The position numbers and the translations under genes are program-made. From Bacteroidales bacterium (GTDB lineage: Bacteria > Bacteroidota > Bacteroidia > Bacteroidales > UBA932): 55,679 nt of DNA. Of this stretch, positions 1-7,249 are shown piece after piece; within the stretch, counting starts at the first letter, position 1, and every line of letters begins with the position of its first letter. The notes below the pieces were generated by a model. The model was not told the origin of the DNA. It saw only the letters and a program-made list of their open reading frames with translations, and ran no database searches. The DNA is taken from assembly GCA_017395045.1 (NCBI GenBank), contig JAFPWG010000023.1:1-55679 (forward strand), written 5' to 3'.

Positions 1-1413
1 GATGTTGTCTCCGTGGATGCCGGTGTGGTGAAAGCCCTGACGGTAGGAACGGCGACCATCACGGCTGCTGTGGAAGGCTTCACCGCCGGATGCGTGGTGA
101 GCGTGAGCAAGCCGGCATATACTGCGCCTACCCTGAGTGAGGTGAAGGTGACGGACAAGTTCAAGGCTTATGACGTCAACGGATATACGGATGTGACTTG
201 GTATGACGGCTTCGGTCCAGAAGGAAAGCTATTCATTTATCCGCACATCCTTGTATCCTATGTGGCAAGTGAATGGTACCGGCCGGATAATATGGAGTAT
301 ATCATCATGGGCGAAGCGCCGGAACAGATACCTTGCGAAAACATTGGCGTGGATGACGTATATTGCGTCTCTTCCCATGCCGACGAAGGATATGGACGTA
401 TTAAAAACCTAGTTCCAGATGCCTTAATCATTGCGTGCGGTGGCTCATGGGATTGCCTTCTTGACTACATCATCAAGAATCCTGATATAATGATTATGGC
501 CAGTTGTGCATATGATTGGCTTGGTTGGGAAACTCAAGAAGAAAAGCAGGAAGACCCCTACTATCGCGCACTTCGTGACGTTCTTGAATCTGACAATGTA
601 ATTGTTAGCTGCGCAGGAGGAAAGATTACCGGTTCTGTCAAGGTGACATTAGAAGAAAACACGACACTCAACCCGTTCCCTTATATCGGAGCCTATTCGT
701 CAGCGAGTGTCACAAGTTATAAGAACAATAAATACACCGTTTCGGCATATGTTCCTTATCAGGAGAATATATTCTTGGATAATCTTGCAACAAGGCCTTT
801 CGTTGGTTTCGGGAAGGGCAATATGGTCGTTCCCTTTGTTGCTGGCGTATCTCTGGACGGATATGAAGACACTTCCATCCACGCATCCTACCCTACCGCA
901 GCATTCAGTGCCACTCTCGGCAACTTCCTTTCCATCCTCCTGAAAACCCATCCCGGCGTCACCCTCGAAGGAGCCAGTACCATCATGCAGGAGAACTATT
1001 TCCGGGCCGAGAAGATGAAGTACAAGGACGATGACGGCGTGGTGAAGGAGGGCGGAGACTGGCATTTCTTCAAGACGGACGAGTTTATTGCCAGTGAAAT
1101 CCTCCAAAAGAACGCCGTGGATGCCGCCTTCTCATCATCGGCCCGCAACATTGATCTTCCTTCCTCCGGCGGTCTCTGCTATATCGGTCCGGGGATTCAG
1201 TTCGAGGTGAATGGAACGGCTTATGAAATGACCGAGACGAACCGCAGCACCTTGACATCGGCATTATCGGCAGGGAAGAATATCAAATGGACGTTCAATC
1301 GCGAGCTTGCCGAGAAATACACAACAGGAAACGCCGACATCACCGTCCGCATCCTTGACCACGCCGCCGAACTCATCCCCGATATCAAGAGGACGATGAG
1401 CGTGGGAATTTGA
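1..1413 (+). CDS. BIG2-domain protein with degenerate subtilase-like region (5' partial)
   Basis: The frame is open back to base 1, so the start lies outside the window. Residues 1-33 (counting from base 1) look like the end of a bacterial Ig-like BIG2 domain. The rest follows the block order of a subtilisin fold without its usual motifs: SSHADEG with H126 near the place of HGTHVAG, SCAGGK at 203-208 where the oxyanion-site AAGND would be, and SYPTAAFSA with S296 where GTSMAAP would be, followed by a hydrophobic helix and a TxEGA segment as in S8 enzymes. The oxyanion Asn is missing. The fold assignment is inference; the protein may be a non-catalytic binding protein or simply unrelated. Two stop codons lie in tandem (TGATGA). 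A secreted location is likely from the BIG2 domain but the signal peptide is not visible. Confidence 0.6.
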   Translation, partial: DVVSVDAGVVKALTVGTATITAAVEGFTAGCVVSVSKPAYTAPTLSEVKVTDKFKAYDVNGYTDVTWYDGFGPEGKLFIYPHILVSYVASEWYRPDNMEYIIMGEAPEQIPCENIGVDDVYCVSSHADEGYGRIKNLVPDALIIACGGSWDCLLDYIIKNPDIMIMASCAYDWLGWETQEEKQEDPYYRALRDVLESDNVIVSCAGGKITGSVKVTLEENTTLNPFPYIGAYSSASVTSYKNNKYTVSAYVPYQENIFLDNLATRPFVGFGKGNMVVPFVAGVSLDGYEDTSIHASYPTAAFSATLGNFLSILLKTHPGVTLEGASTIMQENYFRAEKMKYKDDDGVVKEGGDWHFFKTDEFIASEILQKNAVDAAFSSSARNIDLPSSGGLCYIGPGIQFEVNGTAYEMTETNRSTLTSALSAGKNIKWTFNRELAEKYTTGNADITVRILDHAAELIPDIKRTMSVGI

Positions 1414-1578
1414 TGATGTGGCTGAACAGGGGTGATACCATCGATGATAAGTGGGGCGGTTTGAGACTTGAAGTTCCGATGACGATACAAATGAGATAAT
1501 ACAAAATACGATCGAGATTCCTTTTTGTCTTCTCCTTAATACCCAAAGAGGGCAAAAGGAATAATTCTTTGTGTTCTG

Positions 1579-1609
1579 TTTGTAGGGTAATATTTAATTA
1601 TTACCTTTG
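1579..1609 (+). promoter_or_regulatory. Bacteroidetes-type promoter of the HTH gene
   Basis: TTTG at 1579-1582, exactly 19 bases, then TACCTTTG at 1602-1609: a full match to the Bacteroidetes -33/-7 pattern. Transcription would begin near 1616, leaving a leader of only about nine bases before the ATG at 1625. Confidence 0.75.
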
Positions 1610-1624
1610 TAGAAAAGATGATAT

Positions 1625-2290
1625 ATGAATCAGATATACTTTGAAGCAAAGGGAGAGGCGCTGCTTGAGAAGATAGGAATGAGCAAGAGTGAGTTTGCCA
1701 GGCAGATGGGGATTCGGAAGCAGAATGTCAAGGCACTGTTTAGATCCAAGAACCTGGAGACAATTCATAAAGCGGCAACTGTGATGGGGATACCGTTTGA
1801 AATGCTGATTGGTTTCGTTGAAGAGCCGGATATCTGCTCGATTCCTATTGCGCCGCGTGAAGTTGGGGAAGAGGTCGTTTCCGAGGAGATTATCCCCAAA
1901 GGAGATTCGCCGGAAGAGATAGTTTTGAGAAGAACAATCATTTCCAGATTCTACAGGGAATGGAAAGAACAAAATCCTCTTCAGCGTCGATACAATATGT
2001 TTTTGAAAGAGTATATCAACATCCGCTTTGTATCGATAACGGAGACCTGTACGCATGCGTCAAGAACCTTTCTTTCTACCCTGGCCATCCTTCAGTTAGA
2101 CGCCATTCTTACCGGAGCCAAAACAGTCAATACGGTTCCGGTAAAAAAGAACGGGAACCAGAAAGGATTCGAAAAGATGCTGATCATGCATTACCGATGC
2201 CCCGGAATTGGGACTGTGAAGATGACCGTCGGTGTCAAAAGAAGGACGCACGAGAAGATTCAATATTGTATTACGGCATTGGAAGCATAA
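1625..2290 (+). CDS. XRE/Cro-type helix-turn-helix protein
   Basis: A 221-residue protein. Residues about 8-62 form a Cro-like helix-turn-helix (MSKSEFARQMGIRKQNV as helices 2-3, then a helix around HKAATVMGI). A charged, Glu-rich linker follows, and from about residue 95 there is a compact alpha/beta domain containing FLKEYINIRFVSITETCTHA and ending PGIGTVKMTVGVKRR. I recognise this two-part layout from Bacteroidetes HTH proteins of unknown role but cannot name a Pfam family for the C-terminal part. The likely function is DNA binding; the target is unknown. It is a single-gene unit with its own consensus promoter and a palindromic terminator just behind the stop. The gene and the sequence after it are visibly richer in A+T than the flanking genes, which may mean recent acquisition. 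Confidence 0.75.
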   Translation: MNQIYFEAKGEALLEKIGMSKSEFARQMGIRKQNVKALFRSKNLETIHKAATVMGIPFEMLIGFVEEPDICSIPIAPREVGEEVVSEEIIPKGDSPEEIVLRRTIISRFYREWKEQNPLQRRYNMFLKEYINIRFVSITETCTHASRTFLSTLAILQLDAILTGAKTVNTVPVKKNGNQKGFEKMLIMHYRCPGIGTVKMTVGVKRRTHEKIQYCITALEA

Positions 2291-2293
2291 AAC

Positions 2294-2324
2294 AAGGATG
2301 GCCAATTGGCCATCCTTTACTTTT
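2294..2324. terminator. Palindromic bidirectional terminator
   Basis: A perfect 24-base palindrome at 2294-2317 starts four bases after the HTH stop codon. It is followed by TTACTTTTG on the plus strand and by TTGTTTTATG on the minus strand, so it can end both the HTH transcript and the opposing candidate small RNA. Confidence 0.7.
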
Positions 2325-2421
2325 GCCCCAAGACTACGTGGTGGATGTTTACCTTTCGGTGAGGCTCGAGGCGGGGTCTTTGCACTTAGCGAATTACCTC
2401 ATCCGTGCCACGTTTTATTAT
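2294..2421 (-). ncRNA. Candidate structured small RNA, about 130 nt
   Basis: A consensus minus-strand promoter (2429-2459) points into this stretch, which has no open frame of note and ends at the palindrome 2294-2317. The predicted transcript can close on itself: 2408-2412 pairs with 2337-2341 (CGTGG/CCACG) and 2400-2404 with 2343-2347 (GGATG/CATCC), with an inner ACC-GAAA-GGT tetraloop hairpin at 2351-2360. This long hairpin with internal loops recalls 6S-type RNAs, but I could not compare it with Rfam 6S-Flavo. The promoter is strong evidence; the RNA identity is inference. Confidence 0.5.
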
Positions 2422-2428
2422 CTCGATG

Positions 2429-2459
2429 CAAAGGTAACACTTTTTCCTTCTTCTGCAAA
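2429..2459 (-). promoter_or_regulatory. Consensus minus-strand promoter of the candidate small RNA
   Basis: Read on the minus strand: TTTG (2459-2456), 19 bases, TACCTTTG (2436-2429). It is the same element, including spacing, as the promoter of the HTH gene. Predicted transcription start near 2421. No protein gene follows before the palindrome at 2317. Confidence 0.7.
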
Positions 2460-2643
2460 ACACAGTTGTACCCCAAGTGGAAAACACCTCCTGCTTCATG
2501 GTGTCATTTTTCATCATCATCCTGTTGCTTCAGGTAATGTAAAAGTGGATTGCAAGGGTCTGGAATCCACTTTCGGAGTGCCCAAATCTTCTCCAGGTCC
2601 TCCAGAAAAAGGTTCGACAAAATGTCATTTAGGGCTACGACTG

Positions 2644-2670
2644 AAGCCAGACGGACAGCCTGGCTTTTTC
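2644..2670 (+). terminator. Rho-independent terminator, orphan
   Basis: Seven-base stem AAGCCAG (2644-2650) / CTGGCTT (2660-2666) with a nine-base loop, running into TTTTTC. It points in the plus direction but no gene lies directly upstream; 2460-2640 shows nothing else I can identify. It insulates the aldolase promoter at 2705-2735 from upstream transcription. Confidence 0.5.
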
Positions 2671-2704
2671 GTTTATACCCGCACGGCATCCCCATTAATT
2701 GCTA

Positions 2705-2735
2705 TTGACGCTTCGGGGGAAAGTGGCTATCTTTG
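2705..2735 (+). promoter_or_regulatory. Promoter of the aldolase gene
   Basis: TATCTTTG at 2728-2735 with TTGA at 2705-2708, spacing 19. The -7 box is perfect and the -33 box partial. Predicted start of transcription near 2742, which places the ATG at 2759 at the correct distance and rules out the upstream TTG at 2699. Confidence 0.6.
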
Positions 2736-2758
2736 TCATTGGTAATAAATGTAATACA

Positions 2759-3586
2759 ATGAAAACCATCAGAGAAGTCCTTTACGACTGCCAGGCCCGG
2801 AAGACGGCCGTGCTGGCGACCAATTTCTATAATTATGAGACGCTGGTGTGCGTGGCGAAGGCCGCTCAGGCCATGGGCGCGCCGGTGATGCTGCAGCTGA
2901 CGCGTTCCTCCATCGATTATATGGGCCTGCACACGGCTTACAAGATGGGGCGTCAGGTCCTGGCCGACTACGGCTTGCAGGGGTATATCCACCTGGATCA
3001 TGGCCCCAGCCTGGAACTGGTGCAGAAGTGCCTGGACGAGGGCTTCGACTCCGTGATGATTGACGCTTCCGAGAAGCCTTTCGAGGAGAACGTGGTTACA
3101 TCGGCCAAGGCCGTGGAGATGGCCAGACCGTACGGGGCGAACGTGGAGGCCGAACTGGGTTATGTGGCCAAGCTCGGCCAGGAGCAGGGGGGTGGTTTTA
3201 CGACGCCGGAACAGGCCGCGGAGTTCGTGAACCGCACCGGCGTGGATGCCCTGGCCGTTTCCATCGGTTCAGCTCACGGCTTCTACAAGCTTCCGCCGCA
3301 TCTGGATATCCCGCGCCTGGCCGCCATTCATGCGGCTACGCCCGTTGCCCTGGTACTGCATGGCAGTTCCGGCATTCCGCACGATCAGGTTCGTGAGGCG
3401 ATCGCCAACGGCATCGTAAAGGTGAACCTGGCTACGGAAATCAAGGACAATTTCATGCGCGCCCTCAAGAAAGTTCTTTCCGAAAGTGACGAGATAGACC
3501 TCCGCAAGGTGTTCCCCAAGGCCATGGGCCCGGTGGTGGAACTCCTCAAGGAGAAATACGCCGTCACCGGCGCGAAGGTCGAATAG
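2759..3586 (+). CDS. Class II ketose-bisphosphate aldolase (FbaA/GatY family)
   Basis: A 275-residue zinc-dependent aldolase of the short GatY/KbaY/Fba class; it cleaves fructose- or tagatose-1,6-bisphosphate to glycerone phosphate and glyceraldehyde 3-phosphate in the cytoplasm. Visible landmarks: HLDH at 78-81 (catalytic Asp80 and zinc ligand His81), VEAELG at 129-134, SIGSAHG at 168-174 (zinc ligand His173), LHGSSG at 200-205 (zinc ligand His201) and KVNLATE at 221-227 (phosphate and substrate binding). The start at 2759 is chosen because it follows a Bacteroidetes promoter and begins with the family's usual MKTIREVLYDCQ-type N-terminus. Substrate, fructose versus tagatose, cannot be settled from sequence alone. 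The gene is monocistronic and converges on the Ntn hydrolase gene 16 bases away. Confidence 0.88.
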   Translation: MKTIREVLYDCQARKTAVLATNFYNYETLVCVAKAAQAMGAPVMLQLTRSSIDYMGLHTAYKMGRQVLADYGLQGYIHLDHGPSLELVQKCLDEGFDSVMIDASEKPFEENVVTSAKAVEMARPYGANVEAELGYVAKLGQEQGGGFTTPEQAAEFVNRTGVDALAVSIGSAHGFYKLPPHLDIPRLAAIHAATPVALVLHGSSGIPHDQVREAIANGIVKVNLATEIKDNFMRALKKVLSESDEIDLRKVFPKAMGPVVELLKEKYAVTGAKVE

Positions 3587-3602
3587 GGGGAGATAGACCC
3601 GC

Positions 3603-4751
3603 CTACTTCAGTTCGAAGCGGTGGGTGGTTTCGTAATCGTTCCAGTTGCGCAGGGCCAGCGTAAGGTTCTGCTGGTCATAGACATTACTGTACTGCGTGT
3701 CTTCCACCTTGCCGCCGGGGATGGGGAGGTCCTTCCAGTGGACCAGGGCCAGGCATTCCTGGACCTGAGGGAAGGTCAGGCAACCGCCGAGGCTGTCCAG
3801 ATAGGCTTTGGCCGTCTCGTAGCGCCACCAGCTCTTGCTGTTGGGATTGCCCACGGCGATGTCGGGCTCATCGGTGCGGTACTTGGGTGAAAGCAGGTGG
3901 TTCGTGACCAGCATCGCATTCTGTTCCGGGTCCTTCCGGAGAATCATCGTCTTCCAGCCGTCTTCCTTGTCGAACTCGACGATGGCGCAGTCGCCATTTG
4001 CGTCGGCCACCATGTAGTGATAGCCGGCTCCCACCGAGGCGTCGTGGCGGACATCCACGGTCTCAAGCAGTTCCAGGGCTTCGGATACCGTCGCGCAGCG
4101 GTCCAGCCACAGGCGCATGATGATGGTCGTCCCCACATCGTGCCTCTCCGTATCCTGCTGCGAGGCCTGCTTGGGGAGGGCCATGATGGAGGTGCAGAGG
4201 CCTTTCTCGTTGATGCCGTCCACGGGGGCGTAGATCGCGGCAAGGCAGTTCAGGCGGGAGAGGAACTTGGTCGGAAGCTTTTCCAGGGAATAGCCGAAGT
4301 GGGACATGTCGCTCACGCCGATGGATGCGTACCCTTTCTTGGGATGGGAGAACGTCACCATCGTAGGGTTCTTGAAGTAATCGTAGTTGCGGCCGTACCA
4401 GAAACCTTCTCCATCGGCTTTCAAGGCTTGGAAGCTCGTGCAGTTGAAAACATCCATCTCGCCGTTTTCGTCGGCCACCTGGGAGCTCTTCATCTGGATG
4501 GGCAATCCTTTACCTACGCGGGAAATGACGTATTCCAGGAGTTCCGGGTTCGTGTCCACATCCTTCTTGATGACGTCGTCCAGGTCATAGCCTGCCCGGT
4601 ACTGCATCGTGTACAGGTATTCATTTCCAGCGACGGACTTCACGGTCGCCAGGGTGCGGATTTCACGGCCCCAGATGGCCATTACCGTCACTACCAGGGC
4701 GATCAGGACGCACAGGACGGTCCACCAGAAGATTTTCCAGCCTTTTTTCAT
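3603..4751 (-). CDS. Membrane-anchored Ntn hydrolase, linear amide C-N hydrolase/choloylglycine hydrolase family
   Basis: 382 residues. A single hydrophobic helix at about 8-27 should anchor the protein, with the enzyme domain outside the cytoplasm. NCTSF with Cys104 followed by WYGRNYDY (118-125) is the signature of the acid-ceramidase/NAAA and choloylglycine-hydrolase type of N-terminal-nucleophile hydrolase. Cys104 would be the nucleophile, freed by autoproteolysis, with Arg121, Asn122 and Asp124 next to it. Such enzymes cut linear amide bonds in N-acyl amino acids, N-acyl ethanolamines or bile-salt conjugates; the substrate here is unknown. The gene has its own promoter at 4767-4797 although it follows the protease gene on the same strand. 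Confidence 0.8.
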   Translation of the reverse strand: MKKGWKIFWWTVLCVLIALVVTVMAIWGREIRTLATVKSVAGNEYLYTMQYRAGYDLDDVIKKDVDTNPELLEYVISRVGKGLPIQMKSSQVADENGEMDVFNCTSFQALKADGEGFWYGRNYDYFKNPTMVTFSHPKKGYASIGVSDMSHFGYSLEKLPTKFLSRLNCLAAIYAPVDGINEKGLCTSIMALPKQASQQDTERHDVGTTIIMRLWLDRCATVSEALELLETVDVRHDASVGAGYHYMVADANGDCAIVEFDKEDGWKTMILRKDPEQNAMLVTNHLLSPKYRTDEPDIAVGNPNSKSWWRYETAKAYLDSLGGCLTFPQVQECLALVHWKDLPIPGGKVEDTQYSNVYDQQNLTLALRNWNDYETTHRFELK

Positions 4752-4766
4752 ATCCTATAATTTTTA

Positions 4767-4797
4767 CAAAGATAACACAATTCCCCGAATGGCCAAG
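4767..4797 (-). promoter_or_regulatory. Promoter of the Ntn hydrolase gene
   Basis: On the minus strand CTTG (4797-4794), 19 bases, TATCTTTG (4774-4767). Predicted start near 4760, about nine bases before the ATG at 4751. Confidence 0.6.
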
Positions 4798-4824
4798 TTA
4801 TTGACCATTCGTACGTTGTGCTTC

Positions 4825-4844
4825 AAAAGGTGCGCTTGCGCGCC
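4825..4844 (-). terminator. Likely terminator of the protease gene
   Basis: Eight bases after the protease stop, the minus strand reads GGCGCGC-AA-GCGCACC (4844-4829), a short GC-rich hairpin with one mismatch, followed by TTTT. It is modest but well placed between two genes that have separate promoters. Confidence 0.4.
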
Positions 4845-4851
4845 GCCTGGG

Positions 4852-7164
4852 CTAGATTATCGTGAAGCGGACGGTATGGACCGCTCCGTCGTAAGAGACT
4901 TTGCCCGAATAGGTGCCAGGGGCCAGGTCCTTGACGGAGAGGGAAATAGGGTGGAAGATATCTCCATCCTTCCCGGTGGAAAGGACCTTGGCTCCGGTGG
5001 AGGAGTAAATGTCGATGGTGACGGAAACTTTCTTTTCGGCATCTACGGCGATCCGGATATCGTCGGTGGCGACGGCCGGATATGCATAGGCCGGCCGGGA
5101 CGGATCCTTGACGGCGAAGGGAATATAGACCGCATTCGACAGAAGACCGTCGGAGAAACTGACCTGGAGCGTGCTGACTCCGGCCTTCAGGGCTTTGACC
5201 GTAAGGACTCCGTCTCCACCCATCTCCAGGGACGACAGTTCCGGAGCTTCCAGGGAAGCGTCAAACGCGATCGCATCGCCGTCGGGATCGCTGAACCACT
5301 CGTTCAGCGGGAGGGTCTTGCTCTCTCCCGGGCCGTCGATGACGATGCCTGAAGGAATGCTTTCGACCTGCGGCGTGCGGTTCTCGGAAATGGAAACGGT
5401 CAGGCTGATGGAAGCCGTTCCCTGGTCTTCGTTGGTTGCGGTAATCTTGAAGGAATGGGTGCCGGTGCCCAGTTCCTGGGCGTCCAGATGGAGGGAATAC
5501 CCGCTTTCGTCATCACCTTGGATGGAGGCGCCCTCCGCTTCGGGCGAGAGGGTAAGGAATACCCGCATGTTCAGCGGGTCACTGACGGTAAAGGGAACGT
5601 CGGTGACCGCCTTGTAGTGCAGTTTGGACGGGGTTTCACCGACCCAGGCCAGGACAGGGTCCTTCACCGGGGTGTCCATGTCGAATGTAAAGGCCCCGTA
5701 TGCGTCCAGTTTCCGGCCAATGTAGCGGGTTCCGGTAAAGTAATTGGGAACGGCGCCCCGGATGATGCGGGTCCGGCACTCTTCCGCCGTGAAGCCCGGT
5801 CCCCCGAAATAGGAGACGATCAGGGCGGCGACGCCGGAAACGTGCGGGCAGGCCATGGACGTTCCCTGCCAGTCGGCTCCGCCGTACCGGTTGTTCGTGA
5901 GCGTGCTGTAGATGCCCAGCTTGCCGTCTCCGCCCGGAGCGGCGATGTCCAGCCAGTCACCGTAGTTGGAATAGGAGGCCTTGTTGCCGGTGGCCCCGAA
6001 TGCGCCGACGGCGATGATGGGCTCATAGGAGACGAGGGGGTCGTAGTCGAAGTTGTCGTTGCCCGATGCAAAGATGGCCACGCCGCCCTTCATGGGCGAG
6101 TCGGGGAGCTGGTTCCCGTCGTTGTCGCAGCCTGCGTATTTGATGAAGTAGTCGATGGCCGCCTTGTACTCGGGGAGGTCGTCGATGGTATAGGAGCGGT
6201 ACAGTTCAATTTCTTCTTCGGTAGTGAAACCGTCTCCGTCCATGTCGGGCGAGAAGCCCCAGCTGCACTGGAGGATGACCGCGCCGTGGTCGGCGCCGTG
6301 CTTGATGGCCTGGAACAGGTCGGGCTGGTTGCCGAACAGGTCGAAGATCTGGCAGGACATCACCTTCACGCCCGGGATGCCGGCCGCGGCGTCACCGCCG
6401 GCGATGCCGGCGACACCGATTCCGTTGTTGCTGATGGCGGAAATGACGCCCGCCACGTGGGTGCCGTGTCCCTGCGTGGGGACTACCGTAGGCGTATTGT
6501 TGTTGAAATTAAAGCTTCCGGAACCGTCTTCCAGGCAGGGAATCAGGTTCGCGTTCAGGTCCTCGTGCTGCATGTACACGCCTTCATCCACTACGGACAC
6601 GATGACCGTGTTCTTGCCTACGGTGAATTCGTCCCAGACTTTCTGCACGTTGATGTCGGCACCGGTATAGCGCCCGTTCACGAAATGCCACTGGCTGGAG
6701 AAATAGGGATCGTTGAATCCGCGCGGACGCACGGGAAGTTGCGGTGACACGGATACGATGCCGGGAATCCCGGCCAGGTCGCCGGCGGCCCGGGTGGCGG
6801 GAACTTCTTCGTCATATTCGATATAGTAGAAGCGGTGAAGTCCTTCACGGCGGGTGCGGGGTTCGAACTCGCCGGCATCCGGGAATACTCTCCGGATGGA
6901 CTTGATACCCATCCCTTCCAAGACGCCGCCGAGTTGTGGTGCCCTCGTCGCAATGGCGTCGCCACCCCGGAGGGATCGCTCGATGAGGTCAGCGGTCTCT
7001 TCGTCGAACTGGACGGTGACGATGCCCGGGATGAATGGCGAAAAGTTCGTCTCCGCCTGGGAGGGTTCCTCCGGAATGGGCGGGAGGGAGTCATGGCATC
7101 CTGACAGGACCGTCAATGAGAGAAGGAGAGCGGTCGGACATTTAAAATTTTTTGAAAAACGCAT
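4852..7164 (-). CDS. Subtilisin-like (S8) serine protease lipoprotein
   Basis: 770 residues. A lipoprotein signal peptide ends LSGC (Cys23). Residues 45-145 look like an inhibitor-type propeptide. The catalytic domain runs from about 150 to 480: Asp193 in VVDEGVY, His233 in GHGTHVAG, Asn369 in ASGND and Ser436 in GTSMACPH, a complete triad and oxyanion site. Ig/cadherin-like segments follow (about 500-690). The last 80 residues resemble a type IX secretion sorting domain (VTIDIYSSTGAKVL, then DLAPGTYSGKVSYDG). A Thr-Arg-Ala occurs at 73-75 and again at 124-126 and could be a processing site. It is divergently transcribed from the BACON/LRR lipoprotein operon through a shared intergenic region. 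The activity is well supported; the targets are unknown. Confidence 0.88.
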   Translation of the reverse strand: MRFSKNFKCPTALLLSLTVLSGCHDSLPPIPEEPSQAETNFSPFIPGIVTVQFDEETADLIERSLRGGDAIATRAPQLGGVLEGMGIKSIRRVFPDAGEFEPRTRREGLHRFYYIEYDEEVPATRAAGDLAGIPGIVSVSPQLPVRPRGFNDPYFSSQWHFVNGRYTGADINVQKVWDEFTVGKNTVIVSVVDEGVYMQHEDLNANLIPCLEDGSGSFNFNNNTPTVVPTQGHGTHVAGVISAISNNGIGVAGIAGGDAAAGIPGVKVMSCQIFDLFGNQPDLFQAIKHGADHGAVILQCSWGFSPDMDGDGFTTEEEIELYRSYTIDDLPEYKAAIDYFIKYAGCDNDGNQLPDSPMKGGVAIFASGNDNFDYDPLVSYEPIIAVGAFGATGNKASYSNYGDWLDIAAPGGDGKLGIYSTLTNNRYGGADWQGTSMACPHVSGVAALIVSYFGGPGFTAEECRTRIIRGAVPNYFTGTRYIGRKLDAYGAFTFDMDTPVKDPVLAWVGETPSKLHYKAVTDVPFTVSDPLNMRVFLTLSPEAEGASIQGDDESGYSLHLDAQELGTGTHSFKITATNEDQGTASISLTVSISENRTPQVESIPSGIVIDGPGESKTLPLNEWFSDPDGDAIAFDASLEAPELSSLEMGGDGVLTVKALKAGVSTLQVSFSDGLLSNAVYIPFAVKDPSRPAYAYPAVATDDIRIAVDAEKKVSVTIDIYSSTGAKVLSTGKDGDIFHPISLSVKDLAPGTYSGKVSYDGAVHTVRFTII

Positions 7165-7184
7165 GTTATCCTTATGATTTCAGA

Positions 7185-7192
7185 CAAATATA
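7185..7192 (-). promoter_or_regulatory. -7 box of the protease gene
   Basis: TATATTTG on the minus strand, about 20 bases upstream of the ATG at 7164. The -33 position reads TTCA and so matches poorly, which suggests a weak or activator-dependent promoter. Confidence 0.45.
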
Positions 7193-7215
7193 CGGTTTTT
7201 GTGAAAAAAAATGAA

Positions 7216-7223
7216 TATATTTG
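7216..7223 (+). promoter_or_regulatory. -7 box of the BACON lipoprotein operon
   Basis: TATATTTG on the plus strand; transcription would start near 7230. It overlaps the first possible ATG (7211), so translation must start further down, which supports ATG 7250. A TTTG occurs 14 bases upstream rather than the usual 19. Confidence 0.45.
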
Positions 7224-7249
7224 AAAGTTATATGTCAAAACAGAACGAT

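Noticed and set aside
1510-1563. Possible terminator of the first gene (CCTTTTTG / CAAAAGG)
   Set aside because: The arms are short, mostly A/T and mismatched; too weak to list as a feature.
2504-2695. 63-codon minus-strand ORF beside the small-RNA promoter
   Set aside because: Overlaps the orphan terminator hairpin, has no promoter in its own direction and no family I recognise; it could be a relic but cannot be supported.
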